Source of the DNA: Ancylobacter pratisalsi | GTDB lineage: Bacteria > Pseudomonadota > Alphaproteobacteria > Rhizobiales > Xanthobacteraceae | Reading direction: 5' to 3' | Length of the DNA: 64,000 nt | NCBI RefSeq assembly: GCF_010669125.1 | Contig: NZ_CP048630.1 | Location: 1,426,001 to 1,490,000 of the forward strand | Shown: positions 63,937 to 64,000 of the stretch, one piece after another | How positions within the stretch are numbered: the stretch's first letter is position 1 | Layout of the letters: each line of letters begins with the position of its first letter | The notes under the pieces: generated by a model | The model's input: the letters and a program-made list of their open reading frames with translations, nothing else | Told to the model about the DNA's origin: nothing | Databases searched by the model: none | Position numbers and translations under genes: made by a program

Positions 63937-64000
63937 GCCCCGCGCCGGCATGGCCGGGCGAGGCGCCGCCGGTCGTCCGCCTCGAAGCGGTGCGCCACTC
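63933..64000 (+). CDS. ABC transporter ATP-binding protein, N-terminal fragment (cut by window)
   Basis: Only 22 codons are visible: MSPAPAWPGEAPPVVRLEAVRH. The pattern VVRLEAVRH fits the first strand of an ABC ATPase, and YbhG-type fusion proteins are normally followed by the YbhF ATPase. Start overlaps the hlyD stop (ATGA). The assignment depends mostly on position. Confidence 0.6.
   Translation, partial: MSPAPAWPGEAPPVVRLEAVRH

Noticed and set aside
1..64000. CRISPR array, insertion sequence, prophage or attachment site
   Set aside because: No regularly spaced repeats, transposase, integrase or phage structural genes were found; the tRNA-Sec gene is not followed by a duplicated 3' end within the window.

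Overview
The window is high-GC, gene-dense chromosomal DNA with no phage, insertion sequence or CRISPR array. Gene content points to an alphaproteobacterium of the Hyphomicrobiales, probably Xanthobacteraceae-like. The supporting signs are a cellulose operon with bcsN and without bcsC or bcsD, a transhydrogenase split into PntAA/PntAB/PntB, a DUF-type extensin lipoprotein, an FNR/FixK-type site beside phosphoketolase, and a CbbQ/CbbO-type pair. The family assignment is inference; the class is fairly secure.

Layout. 1-780: start of the division/cell-wall cluster on the minus strand (mraZ, rsmH) with a MraZ operator. 900-4000: peptidoglycan amidase, lytic transglycosylase, RNase P RNA and a divergent DapB-like reductase. 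3968-14300: extensin-like lipoprotein, then central metabolism: pyc followed closely by pntAA-pntAB-pntB on minus, and pyruvate kinase divergent on plus. 14366-20765: GNAT acetyltransferase, Sco1-like protein, YafK-type L,D-transpeptidase, acyltransferase-3 and a PDH-E1/transketolase-like enzyme. 20845-30619: cellulose locus, with bcsN divergent from bcsA-bcsB-bcsZ-TPR protein.

30704-43323 is a selenium/formate island. On minus run fdoG (with an in-frame UGA for selenocysteine and a SECIS-like hairpin), fdoH, fdoI, fdhE, selA, selB and tRNA-Sec. The tRNA gene lies entirely inside the 3' end of the selB reading frame. Divergent on plus are a TlpA-like thioredoxin, a Tat-exported transglutaminase-fold protein and selD. 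Together these give selenophosphate synthesis, Sec-tRNA charging, Sec insertion and the selenoprotein that uses them.

43257-48578 holds small regulator/enzyme pairs: HxlR with a QorB-like reductase, LysR with an MFS transporter and an aldo/keto reductase, and a TetR. 48653-50574 is an AmiR-like ANTAR antiterminator upstream of aliphatic amidase amiE. Its leader carries two hexaloop hairpins, the second mutually exclusive with an intrinsic terminator. 50610-53701 is a CbbQ/CbbO (NorQ/NorD) AAA+/VWA pair with no visible client. 53911-64000 looks like a low-oxygen metabolism block: two divergent zinc alcohol dehydrogenases around an FNR/FixK box, phosphoketolase, a PepSY protein with cytochrome b561 and a two-component system, a DUF72 protein, a second FNR/FixK-like box, and an HlyD/ABC exporter cut by the window edge.
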